From: CAYQOX01 sp964419335
Lineage (GTDB): Bacteria > Hinthialibacterota > Hinthialibacteria > Hinthialibacterales > Hinthialibacteraceae
Assembly (NCBI GenBank): GCA_964419335.1
Contig: CAYQOX010000055.1
Location: 1-26,314 of the forward strand
Direction of reading: 5' to 3'
Length of the DNA: 26,314 nucleotides
The notes beneath the pieces were generated by a model. That model made no database searches and had not been told where the DNA came from. It was given only the letters and a program-made list of their open reading frames with translations. Within the stretch, counting starts at the first letter, position 1, and each line of letters starts with the position of its first letter. Both the position numbers and the translations under genes were made by a program. Shown piece by piece: positions 1 to 7,097 of this stretch.

Positions 1-12
1 TTCTGTTTTCTT

Positions 13-53
13 TTCAATGGATCAAAAAGTACTCAAATCCAGGATGAACCAAA
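13..53 (-). repeat. 41-nt dispersed repeat, copy A (inverted relative to copy B)
   Basis: Read on the minus strand, this matches 12165-12205 on the plus strand at 37 of 41 positions without gaps. The shared blocks are TTTGGTTCATCCTG, ATTTGAGTA, TTTTTGA and CATTGAA. The identity was counted by eye. No transposase or terminal inverted repeats are seen near it. Its function is unknown. Confidence 0.7.
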
Positions 54-150
54 AAGAAGAAAAAACTTATCAAAAAACTTTTTAACTCAAGTAATTGATT
101 TTTCTTTCGAAATTATTTATACTCAAGTTATAATATATTATTGACTCGAA

Positions 151-176
151 GGGATAACTGTGTATCGAGTTATTCC
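151..176. other. Hairpin, 9-bp stem
   Basis: The arms GGGATAACT and AGTTATTCC pair with one G-U and an 8-nt loop. An overlapping inverted repeat ACTCGA (144-149) / TCGAGT (165-170) could form an alternative structure. Confidence 0.45.
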
Positions 177-198
177 AGAGTTGAGGACGATGTGAGTG

Positions 199-225
199 GA
201 AGCGGCGTCTGGTCAACGCCGCTTC
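199..225. terminator. Strong GC-rich hairpin just after the GT4 gene
   Basis: GAAGCGGCGT pairs perfectly with ACGCCGCTTC (10 bp, 7-nt loop). It starts 7 nt past the stop codon of the minus-strand glycosyltransferase. There is no T-run on the minus strand, so this is either a transcript 3'-end stabiliser or a non-canonical terminator. Confidence 0.5.
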
Positions 226-232
226 GCTTCAT

Positions 233-1342
233 TTATAAGGATTGCCCTTTTCGCAAAGACTCGAGCAACCGATAAAAGTCTTCCGATATCTTACGAATAT
301 CATGGTGCTGCACAGCGTAATGATAAGCATTCTGGCTGTACCGACTCCACCGCGCCTGATCTTCTAAAAGTTCGCGGGTTTGCTCGACTAGAGCTTCCTC
401 CAATCCCCCCGCAAAGGACCCCATCTCATAACGGTTCAACATATCATCGGGATTCACATTCAAAGAAACAATAGGAGTTCCCCACTTGGCCGCCTGGACA
501 AAAGTGTTAGGAAACCCTTCCTGCTCGGATGTATTCACGAACAAACGATGGGAAGCGAAAAGCGATTCTGTTTCCTCATAAGGAACCGAAGAACGAAAAG
601 TGAGGTTGGACATACTCTCGGCCTCGTGGGCTAGACGCTCGTATAGATCAAAGGTACTCGTAACCGGGCAAATCATCGTGAAAGTATATTCCGGCATCGC
701 CTTCGCCACTCGCAGAAAAACCTCGGGATTTTTCCACGGTTCACAGCGGCCGACCCATAATACCCCCTGCTTGTCCCCTGGGATCGCTTCCGGGATCCAA
801 TGGGCAGAAGGAAAAACGGAACTCTCGCGGCCATACACACGCAGCAAAGTTTCGCGCTGTTGCTGAGATTGGGTGGTAATATGCGTCGCGCGGGTAAGTC
901 CATAAAAATAGGAGTTTCCCATGAGCAAGCCTTCCTTGCTCGCACGGGTGCCGTCTATATCCCATACGTGGGCGCTCATAAAAAGAAAGGGAACCTTCTT
1001 ACGCCCTGCAACCCATCCAGTGATACCGGTTTCCACCCCTCCACCACGTTGAATATACACCTCGGTCTCAAGTTTCATAAGCATCCGATAAATATCCCAC
1101 AGACCAAAAAGAGAACGTTTGAAATAGGTCTTGTAATACGGAAGCTTATAAACATGAAGACCCTCAGCCTGAAAATAACGAAAAGCCCCACGCCCCCGCG
1201 TTATCAGCTGGACCTGTACCCCATAGTTTTTCGCCAACTCCCGCGATAACATAACCAGCTGCAATTCCGCCCCGCCAAACTGCCGGGGCTCCTCCTCGTC
1301 AAATATTTTATAAGCAAAGAGTGCCACCATGGTGATTTTCAT
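233..1342 (-). CDS. GT4-family glycosyltransferase
   Basis: A 369-aa cytosolic or membrane-peripheral glycosyltransferase of the GT-B fold, group 1 (GT4). Residues about 1-180 form the acceptor half, with a Gly-rich loop FGGAELQ near residue 22. Residues about 190-340 form the donor half (start GVLWVGRCEPWKNP, then EQEGFPNTFVQAAKWGTP). In that second motif Gln stands where many GT4 enzymes have the second Glu of E-x7-E; the EGFPNTF-x-Q form is familiar in one GT4 subgroup, so the enzyme is probably active. The ATG is preceded by AGGA about 7 nt upstream. It is divergent from the sugar-nucleotide epimerase, which suggests a role in surface-glycan or glycolipid synthesis. Donor and acceptor cannot be read from sequence. 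Confidence 0.88.
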   Translation of the reverse strand: MKITMVALFAYKIFDEEEPRQFGGAELQLVMLSRELAKNYGVQVQLITRGRGAFRYFQAEGLHVYKLPYYKTYFKRSLFGLWDIYRMLMKLETEVYIQRGGGVETGITGWVAGRKKVPFLFMSAHVWDIDGTRASKEGLLMGNSYFYGLTRATHITTQSQQQRETLLRVYGRESSVFPSAHWIPEAIPGDKQGVLWVGRCEPWKNPEVFLRVAKAMPEYTFTMICPVTSTFDLYERLAHEAESMSNLTFRSSVPYEETESLFASHRLFVNTSEQEGFPNTFVQAAKWGTPIVSLNVNPDDMLNRYEMGSFAGGLEEALVEQTRELLEDQARWSRYSQNAYHYAVQHHDIRKISEDFYRLLESLRKGQSL

Positions 1343-1468
1343 ATCGCTTTTCCTGTCCTACATACGGGGTGAAAATAAGATAAATTTCGAGTATAGTACG
1401 AAACGTTATTTTATGGAATTTTTACGTAATACGAATGACTTATACCTTTGACCGCTGGGAGACGATTT

Positions 1469-2422
1469 ATGATCGCTTTAGTCACTGGCTGCGCCGGCTT
1501 TATCGGCAGCCATCTTTGTGAACGATTGATTGAACGTGGAGACACCGTCACAGGGATCGATCTGTTTACCTCCTACTATGACGAAACCTTTAAACGTAAA
1601 AATCTCGAAAGACTGCAAGGAAAGCAAAAATTCACCCTCGTCGAAGGCGATCTGGTCACCACGGATCTCACCCCCCTGGTGGAAGCAGTCGACTGCGTGT
1701 TCCACACCGCGGGACAACCGGGAGTACGCGGCAGCTGGGGAGAGCAATTCGACCTCTATACACGAAACAACATCCTCGCGACCCAACGCCTGCTGGAAAA
1801 CATTAAAACCTGCGGGGCTAAATGCAAAGTGATCTATTCTTCCTCCTCCTCGGTTTATGGCAATACCGATGAGCTGCCCACCACCGAAAACGCCTTACCT
1901 CGCCCTTATTCTCCCTATGGCACCACCAAATTAGCAGCAGAACACCTCTGCATGCTCTACCAAGCTAACTACGGCATCCCTACCGTCTCGCTGCGCTACT
2001 TCACCGTGTATGGTCCCCGCCAGCGCCCGGATATGGCGTTTCATATTTTCAGCCGGTCGGTGCTCCAGGATCAGCCCATTACCATTCTAGGCGATGGAAA
2101 GCAAACCCGCGACTTCACCTATGTCGATGATATTGTGGATGCGAATTTGACTTCGGCCGAAAAAAAAGTGGAAGGGAAAATAATGAACCTGGGTGGCGGC
2201 AGCCGCACCTCGATCAACCAAGTCTTGGATCTCCTAAAAAAGATTTCCGGCAAAGAACCGAAAGTGATCCGCAAAGAGGCAATCAAAGGCGATGTGCGCG
2301 ACACCTGGGCGGACACAAAAGCAGCCCAAAAACATATTGACTTCTTCCCCCAAGTAAGTCTGGAAGAAGGATTAACCCGGGAAGTTGAATGGGCACGCAT
2401 AATCTATTCTGACGGCTCATAG
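1469..2422 (+). CDS. NAD-dependent sugar-nucleotide epimerase/dehydratase (extended SDR)
   Basis: A 317-aa extended short-chain dehydrogenase, near the usual length for GalE or UDP-glucuronate 4-epimerase relatives. Visible motifs are the Rossmann TGCAGFIGSHL (residues 6-16), Asp31 after strand 2 (favours NAD), HTAGQPGVRGS (79-89), the Ser cluster SSSSSVYG (124-131), the catalytic YxxxK (Tyr150, Lys154) and the substrate loop LRYFTVYGPRQRPDMAFHIF. It probably inverts or modifies a UDP- or GDP-hexose or uronic acid for glycan synthesis; exact specificity is not certain. I chose the ATG at 1469 rather than an in-frame TTG at 1448: GGGAG lies 7 nt upstream and the Rossmann strand begins directly. 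Its 3' end overlaps the convergent DUF3179 gene by 19 nt. Confidence 0.9.
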   Translation: MIALVTGCAGFIGSHLCERLIERGDTVTGIDLFTSYYDETFKRKNLERLQGKQKFTLVEGDLVTTDLTPLVEAVDCVFHTAGQPGVRGSWGEQFDLYTRNNILATQRLLENIKTCGAKCKVIYSSSSSVYGNTDELPTTENALPRPYSPYGTTKLAAEHLCMLYQANYGIPTVSLRYFTVYGPRQRPDMAFHIFSRSVLQDQPITILGDGKQTRDFTYVDDIVDANLTSAEKKVEGKIMNLGGGSRTSINQVLDLLKKISGKEPKVIRKEAIKGDVRDTWADTKAAQKHIDFFPQVSLEEGLTREVEWARIIYSDGS

Positions 2423-3429
2423 ATCTCCGTCTCTGGATAAAATGCATACCAACTAAACCAAAACGAATGATAGACATTCACTCCCTCTTTCGAGCGTACA
2501 AAGAAATTCCCATCCTCATTGCGTTCTAATACGATTTCTTTCCCCTCAAAAGAATCCCGAATGGGGTTGCTCTCCTCTTCCATACGGCGGATGGGATAAG
2601 CCTTGGCTTTGTCATTGATAACCACACCCAGGATCGGTTCCTTGTTGGAAAACTCCGGTTTGGATTGATTCACAGGAAAATACAAACGCTCCGTAGAGAA
2701 ATACTCATTATAGTAAGGGGATTCATAATCCCGCTGATGCCCTGTAGAAAGCGATAAAACCTGAGTCTCGGGATACTTCTCCAACCAATCTTCCCAACAT
2801 ACCAGCTGAAAAGAGACTGCCCGCAACCGGGTTCCCGTTTTTGGCCCGGCAACGGCCTCTCCTTGCAACTGCGACCAAAGGCTTTCTTCCTCAGACTCCG
2901 GTTGGCGATCGTAGAGCAACACGTTGCTTTGATACAGCAACCCCGAAATACCAAATTCCAACCGCTCTCCTTCCACTTCACGATCAAAGACCGCCACAGA
3001 ATCACACAGGGGACAATAGGTGACCGCATAATAGGTCGACTCGATGCAGTCATTAACGCATTCATGCCAAGCCAGGATACGCAACGGATACGCGCGCGCA
3101 ATCCCATGAAAATGAACGCCAATCACCCGATCCTCCGGCATTAGATATTCCGCTTCTTGAGCCGGAATCATACTGGGCTCCGTCAAAGAGGGGATACCAT
3201 CCTTGGGCGGCCCTCCATTAAAAATTTGATCGGTGGGTATACTGGCTTTTTCCAAATTGAATGTGCTTGAGGAAAATGTGGGCTGCTCATCACACAATTC
3301 TTCGACTTTATGAATCATCCGCACATAGGTGATATACCCTGAAAGTAGTATGACGATAACCAGCGTCAATGCGGCATATAATTCTTTTCCACGCGGCCAA
3401 AAAGAACCTGCGTTGATTTTCTTCTCCAT
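2404..3429 (-). CDS. DUF3179 domain-containing membrane-anchored protein
   Basis: A 341-aa protein with a short basic N-terminus and one membrane segment (about residues 17-36), followed by a DUF3179 domain. The family signature is clear: DGIPSL (77-82), DRVIGVHFHGIARAYPLRILAWHE (100-123), the Cys pair in TYCPLCDS (Cys139, Cys142), LWSQLQGEAVAGP and later GHQRDYESPYYNEY. The soluble part should face the periplasm or exterior. No biochemical function is established for DUF3179 that I can state; the conserved WHE...CPLC cluster suggests metal or thiol chemistry, which is inference. The 3' end overlaps the epimerase by 19 nt in convergent orientation. It is divergent from the small coiled-coil gene. 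Confidence 0.85.
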   Translation of the reverse strand: MEKKINAGSFWPRGKELYAALTLVIVILLSGYITYVRMIHKVEELCDEQPTFSSSTFNLEKASIPTDQIFNGGPPKDGIPSLTEPSMIPAQEAEYLMPEDRVIGVHFHGIARAYPLRILAWHECVNDCIESTYYAVTYCPLCDSVAVFDREVEGERLEFGISGLLYQSNVLLYDRQPESEEESLWSQLQGEAVAGPKTGTRLRAVSFQLVCWEDWLEKYPETQVLSLSTGHQRDYESPYYNEYFSTERLYFPVNQSKPEFSNKEPILGVVINDKAKAYPIRRMEEESNPIRDSFEGKEIVLERNEDGNFFVRSKEGVNVYHSFWFSWYAFYPETEIYEPSE

Positions 3430-3583
3430 CTCTCTATCCTATAAAATACCATAGTCATTCGATTACATTGAACAATTCTCTTTGCTGATCTCATTATATC
3501 GAATCACTTACTCGGACAAAAATTTTTTGAAAGAATACACACACCTCTTCACACAAAACTATGCATTACTTAGGAGTGTACCC

Positions 3584-3778
3584 ATGACAGAACCCACTTA
3601 TTATCGTGATGAAGAAGTATTAAGCCGGATGACAGAACTCCAATCCCGCCTGGACGATCTGCAAAAACGAGTGGAAAATGGAGATGAAAGCATTCAACAT
3701 GCTCAACTGCGGCCTATCATGAGCGAACTCAATGAACTGAAACTCCAAGCGCGTAAACGCGGCCTGCGAGAAGAATAA
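3584..3778 (+). CDS. Small coiled-coil protein of unknown function
   Basis: A 64-aa charged protein without cysteine, signal peptide or membrane segment. A heptad-like pattern (LSRMTELQSRLDDLQKRVE) around residues 13-31 and another helix near 43-60 (PIMSELNELKLQARKRG) suggest a helical hairpin or dimer, roughly SlyX-like in style, but I do not recognise a family. I chose the ATG at 3584 because AGGAG (3572-3576) sits 7 nt upstream; an in-frame start near 3482 would add an unconvincing N-terminus. It lies 72 nt before the lipid kinase gene and may be cotranscribed with it. Confidence 0.65.
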   Translation: MTEPTYYRDEEVLSRMTELQSRLDDLQKRVENGDESIQHAQLRPIMSELNELKLQARKRGLREE

Positions 3779-3850
3779 GGCTCTCACAGCGAACCATGCT
3801 TGGCATTATGTCCTTTTCTAATACCTACAAGTTGAAGGCAGCCCCCTATA

Positions 3851-4762
3851 ATGAAAGAAAATAACTACCACATCATCGCCAACCCCTTGGCAGGACATGG
3901 AATCGCGAAAGATTTAGTGCCTGAATTGCACAAAATCTTCGCTAAACAAGAAAAAGAACTCGAGGTTCATTTCACCAAACATTCTCGCCACGGCATCGAA
4001 CTGGCTGAGGCTCTCGCGCGTTCCGGCGCCCACCATATCTTGGCTCTAGGGGGCGACGGAACCGCATTCGAAACCCTCAACGGAATTATGCGCAGCAATC
4101 GCCACAGCACCATTTGCATGGGGATTTTACCCATCGGTACCGGCAATGCCTTTGTCCAGGATTTTGGCATAGTACGATGCCAGGATGCCCTCAAACGCAT
4201 CTTTCATGACAGCCGTCTCAAGGTCGACGTGGGAAAAGTGTTGCCAAAAAATGGAGAGAACCAACGCCCCGTCTACTTCCTCAATAGCATGCTCTTCGGG
4301 GCCTTTGCCGAAGCCTGCCGTCTCAAACATTCCGGTTTTCGGGTAATGGGGAAACAAAGTTACAACGCCGCTTTTCTTTACCTGCTCGCCAAATGGAAAG
4401 AATATAAACTCCGCTTCCGCATCGATGGAGCCCCGCAGCATGAAACCCTAGGCGCTATCGCCGCGATTTGTAATTCCCAATATACAGGACGAAAATTACG
4501 TATTTCTCCAAATTCACGTACCTCCGATGGGGTGTTCGAAGTCCTTTATGGCGAAGGTCTAACCGCCTCGGAGATGTTTAAAATCTTTATGTCACTTAAA
4601 ACAGCTCAGCATTTAAACCACCCAAAAATCACCGCCATTCCCGCGAAAAAAATTGAGATTGAAATCGAGGGAATCGAACAAACTGTCGTCGATGGAGAAC
4701 TATTCAAAAACCTCCCCTTAACGATTGAGAACCTTCATCAAGCCATTCAAATCTACGCCTAA
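3851..4762 (+). CDS. Diacylglycerol kinase-family (DagK/YegS-like) lipid kinase
   Basis: A 303-aa protein of the DAGK_cat family, which phosphorylates diacylglycerol, sphingoid or related lipids with ATP at the membrane. Residues 6-13 (HIIANPLA) start the fold. GGDGT (67-71) is the nucleotide-binding loop and GTGNAF (96-101) is the second family signature. The C-terminal beta domain ends with VDGELF, another conserved element, and the length matches the family. No membrane helix is present, as is usual for YegS/DgkB-type soluble enzymes. An AAGG is seen 13-15 nt upstream, so the ribosome site is weak. A clear intrinsic terminator follows at 4807-4847. The substrate is not certain. Confidence 0.88.
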   Translation: MKENNYHIIANPLAGHGIAKDLVPELHKIFAKQEKELEVHFTKHSRHGIELAEALARSGAHHILALGGDGTAFETLNGIMRSNRHSTICMGILPIGTGNAFVQDFGIVRCQDALKRIFHDSRLKVDVGKVLPKNGENQRPVYFLNSMLFGAFAEACRLKHSGFRVMGKQSYNAAFLYLLAKWKEYKLRFRIDGAPQHETLGAIAAICNSQYTGRKLRISPNSRTSDGVFEVLYGEGLTASEMFKIFMSLKTAQHLNHPKITAIPAKKIEIEIEGIEQTVVDGELFKNLPLTIENLHQAIQIYA

Positions 4763-4806
4763 AAACAAATGCCCTAAGAAAAATGTAGATCATTCGCTAC
4801 AGTTTA

Positions 4807-4847
4807 AGGTTTCATGTCCGATATTTTACATTAAACCTCTTTTTTTT
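4807..4847 (+). terminator. Intrinsic terminator of the lipid kinase gene
   Basis: AGGTTT (4807-4812) pairs with AAACCT (4833-4838) and the inner ATGT pairs with ACAT, followed by eight T (4840-4847). It lies 45 nt past the stop codon and separates the lipid kinase from the next gene. Confidence 0.8.
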
Positions 4848-4894
4848 ATTGAACCTTTATCTTTTTTCTGACAAAATGACCGCAAAGGTTATTC

Positions 4895-5929
4895 TTGAGG
4901 GAGTGCGGCGCAACAAACGATGATGAAACCGTGAATACAATCTTGAAAGTCATTGAATTGAAATCTCACGATTGGTTAGAAGACGCAATCCTGACTGTGT
5001 GCAAGAAAGTATTCCCGCTGGAACCCGCACTCGAAGTGCACTCTATCTCCAACCGGGAACAACGCTTCTTTGCCCACCGGGATTATGATTTTTATCTTTC
5101 CTCGCCCGATGCCGAGTTTCACTTGGTCCTGCGGATGTACTACGGGATGTTTTCTGTCTGGAGCGGGACCGAAGACATCAAGACCGCCAAAGAATTTTCT
5201 GTCATGCGCCACACCTATCAACACGGTTTTCCCTCGCCTTTTCCTTACTGCTTTAGCACCCGGGAACGGCCTTTTGGCCGCGCCTATGTAATCATGGATG
5301 CTGGCGACGGACACTTTTGGTGGGAACGAGAAGGTAGCCTGCGCACCATCCAGGAAGTCACCGTCGATTCTCTCGCCGACCAAATGGCAAAACTTCACAC
5401 GACCGTCACTGCCCATCACCCTCTGATTCCCACTCTCGACCCCGAGACCATCTTTCGCACCCTCTGGAATCGCGTGTTTTCTCTTGATCACGATGAACTC
5501 AACCGCTGCTTCCGCAAATGCCGCAAGCAATTAAAACACTTGGAAAGCCGCCCCTCCGTGATGCTGCACGGTTGTTTGGATCTAGATCATGTGCTCCTCA
5601 TGAACGGTAAAGTACGTACAATCCTGAATTGGGAACATTCAGCCATCGGCGATCCCCGCTGGGATGTCGCCTATACCTCGCTGGCACTGCAACAATGCGG
5701 CGAACGCAATCTCGCCAACCACTTCACCGCGCGCTACGTCCAACAAAGTGAATTCAATCTGCACATGCTTGACTTATGGGAAGGTCTGGTCGCCCTGCGC
5801 TGGTTTGCCCTGGCAGAATGGTTGGAATCCATGGATGAACGCCGCTTTGAAAACGTAGCAGGACAAGAAAGCCCTCTATTTGAAAAGAAAGAAATGATGC
5901 GAGAACGCGCCTTAAATGAATTTGGATAA
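4895..5929 (+). CDS. Aminoglycoside phosphotransferase-fold protein, probable pseudokinase
   Basis: A 344-aa protein of the APH/choline-kinase-like fold. The family layout is recognisable: a small N-lobe (about 50-140, FHLVLRMYYG near 75-84) and a C-lobe with MLHGCLDLDHVLL (223-235) and ILNWEHSAIGDPRWDVAY (243-260), matching the usual HGDxxxxN and IDWE...GDPxWDLA motifs. The catalytic Asp is Cys227, the Asn of the same motif is His232, and the Mg-binding Asp of IDWE is Asn245. These codons read TGT, CAT and AAT. Phosphotransfer is therefore doubtful, and it may be a binding or regulatory protein. The start is TTG at 4895, with AAAGG 6 nt upstream; an in-frame GTG at 4931 is the alternative. 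The substrate is unknown and no resistance role is implied. Confidence 0.8.
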   Translation: MRECGATNDDETVNTILKVIELKSHDWLEDAILTVCKKVFPLEPALEVHSISNREQRFFAHRDYDFYLSSPDAEFHLVLRMYYGMFSVWSGTEDIKTAKEFSVMRHTYQHGFPSPFPYCFSTRERPFGRAYVIMDAGDGHFWWEREGSLRTIQEVTVDSLADQMAKLHTTVTAHHPLIPTLDPETIFRTLWNRVFSLDHDELNRCFRKCRKQLKHLESRPSVMLHGCLDLDHVLLMNGKVRTILNWEHSAIGDPRWDVAYTSLALQQCGERNLANHFTARYVQQSEFNLHMLDLWEGLVALRWFALAEWLESMDERRFENVAGQESPLFEKKEMMRERALNEFG

Positions 5930-6130
5930 ACGCACCGCACTCCTCGAATCCCCCTCCTTGCAATATCATACACAAATACAAACATGCAGGTTCTATACGG
6001 AACACCTTGCGTTTCATTGAGATTCCTGTCCTCTGGAACTTTCGCTTTTTCGATAAGATTTAAAAAATCTCTTCCACCAAGCGTTATTCTAGGACTTTTC
6101 AACCGTTATTTGAGAGGATGAACTAAAAGG

Positions 6131-6619
6131 ATGAAACCATTTCGTATTGGCTATGGCTTTGATTTGCACCGTTGGGAGACAGGTAGGCGTTTAATCCTCG
6201 GGGGAGTTGAAATTCAGCACGATCATGGACTCGCAGGTCATTCCGATGCTGACGCCCTTACCCATGCCCTCATCGATGCCCTCTTGGGTGCCTTGGCGTT
6301 GGGCGATATCGGCCAGCATTTTCCCGATTCCGATCCCCGCTTTAAGGATTATGACAGTCAGAAAATGTTGAAAACCGTAATGGTCTTAATCCATGACGCA
6401 GGCTATGAGGTTGGTAACGTTGATTGCACCCTGGTGGCAGATCAACCCAAAATGGCACCATATATTAAAAAAATGCGGAGAACCTTGGCCAAAACCATGG
6501 ATACAACCGAAAAAGACGTCAGCATTAAAGCCACACGTACTGAAAATGTTCTCTTTCCACCTCAGGATGGTCTTTTGGCGATAGCATCCGTATTGTTATT
6601 TTCTTCCTCATTTGAGTAA
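6131..6619 (+). CDS. ispF: 2-C-methyl-D-erythritol 2,4-cyclodiphosphate synthase
   Basis: A 162-aa enzyme of the non-mevalonate isoprenoid pathway. It cyclises 4-diphosphocytidyl-methylerythritol 2-phosphate to the 2,4-cyclodiphosphate with release of CMP, acting as a cytosolic trimer. The family opening RIGYGFDLHRW carries the zinc ligands Asp11 and His13, and the third ligand is His45 in GHSDADALTHALIDALLGA. LGDIGQHFPDSD and the C-terminal KATRTE loop are also present, though this tail (ENVLFPPQDGLLAIASVLL) departs from the common TTE-x-LGFTGRGEGIAA pattern. Length is typical. GAGAGG precedes the ATG by 13 nt. It stands alone here, without ispD or other pathway genes nearby. Confidence 0.95.
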   Translation: MKPFRIGYGFDLHRWETGRRLILGGVEIQHDHGLAGHSDADALTHALIDALLGALALGDIGQHFPDSDPRFKDYDSQKMLKTVMVLIHDAGYEVGNVDCTLVADQPKMAPYIKKMRRTLAKTMDTTEKDVSIKATRTENVLFPPQDGLLAIASVLLFSSSFE

Positions 6620-6785
6620 GAAAATATATGTGTCTGTTTAACTTGAATTTATATACAATATAATTACCCTATATCTAATTCTCTTTAAAAAATTTGTTTA
6701 CATATTTTTCTTTTTGTTATATACATGCTTCACTTAATTAACCAATTCGTTGTGAAAAATGCGAGATAAAAATGAGGATTTAAGA

Positions 6786-6791
6786 TATAAT
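6786..6791 (+). promoter_or_regulatory. Candidate -10 box upstream of tpiA leader
   Basis: An exact TATAAT in AT-rich sequence. No good -35 lies at 16-18 nt spacing, so this is a weak call. Transcription from it would run into the hairpin at 6825 and the terminator at 6888. Confidence 0.3.
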
Positions 6792-6824
6792 AATGAGTAA
6801 GTAATCCCCCTGTATACGTAAGGA

Positions 6825-6846
6825 GTTTTTACAGATCTCTAAAAAC
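6825..6846 (+). other. Hairpin in the tpiA leader or putative small RNA
   Basis: GTTTTTA pairs with TAAAAAC (7 bp, 8-nt loop). An AAGGAG (6820-6825) overlaps its left arm, but no start codon follows at a usable distance. Confidence 0.4.
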
Positions 6847-6887
6847 GTTCACATCAAACAGCCATTTCGTTCTCCTTTTCTCCTTTC

Positions 6888-6935
6888 GGATGAGTTATGA
6901 GATAGTCCCCCTACTATCAACTCATCCTTTTTTTT
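6888..6935 (+). terminator. Strong intrinsic terminator upstream of tpiA
   Basis: GGATGAGTT (6888-6896) pairs perfectly with AACTCATCC (6919-6927), and an inner ATAGT/ACTAT stem closes a CCCCCT-type loop. Eight T follow. It lies 268 nt after the ispF stop and 162 nt before the tpiA start. It is too far from ispF to be its simplest terminator, so it may end a small RNA or attenuate tpiA. Confidence 0.8.
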
Positions 6936-7097
6936 ATTTACCTCTATGGGTAAATATGAATTGGTTCGTTGGCCTACTGGTGTTTCCCGCCTGGTGGTAT
7001 CATGTGTATGTGTGTCTCCCAAAAGTTCTAATATATACATTGATCGATAACTCGAGGCAACTCTCTGAAATACTTTTAGATAAAGGAGAATAAGTCC

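Larger units (their letters stand above)
1..232. other. AT-rich structured intergenic region
   Basis: No plausible gene is seen here; the only ORF running into it is a shadow of the glycosyltransferase on the other strand. It holds one copy of a dispersed repeat (13-53), ACTCAA/ACTCGA-type motifs starting at 31, 85, 121 and 144, and two hairpins (151-176 and 199-225). A TATAAT-like run lies near 129-140. The stretch downstream of the minus-strand glycosyltransferase may hold a promoter for a gene outside the window or a small structured RNA. The sequence does not decide between these. Confidence 0.5.
6620..7097. other. Long non-coding gap between ispF and tpiA
   Basis: 478 nt, very AT-rich at the ispF end. 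It holds a TATAAT (6786-6791) without a convincing -35, a GTTTTTA/TAAAAAC hairpin (6825-6846) and a strong terminator (6888-6935), and then about 160 nt to tpiA. The parts are consistent with a short terminated transcript of about 140 nt or with a regulated leader of tpiA. An ORF of 67 codons starting at 6890 runs through the terminator hairpin and is not credible. Confidence 0.6.

Noticed and set aside
196..474. Plus-strand reading frame across the end of the glycosyltransferase gene
   Set aside because: It is antisense to a well-supported GT4 gene, has no domain and no ribosome site.
3482..3583. Longer N-terminus for the small coiled-coil protein
   Set aside because: The ATG at 3584 has AGGAG at correct spacing, while the extension starts from a non-ATG codon without ribosome site in promoter-like AT-rich sequence.
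4876..4923. Fifteen-codon frame before the pseudokinase gene, as a leader peptide
   Set aside because: No Shine-Dalgarno and no amino-acid bias of the attenuation type. Such short frames occur by chance.
4895..5929. Antibiotic resistance gene (aminoglycoside phosphotransferase)
   Set aside because: Only the fold is shared; catalytic residues are replaced and no resistance context is present.
6890..7093. Small ORF between ispF and tpiA
   Set aside because: It runs through a strong terminator hairpin and the poly-T tract; the hydrophobic translation comes from the T-rich sequence.
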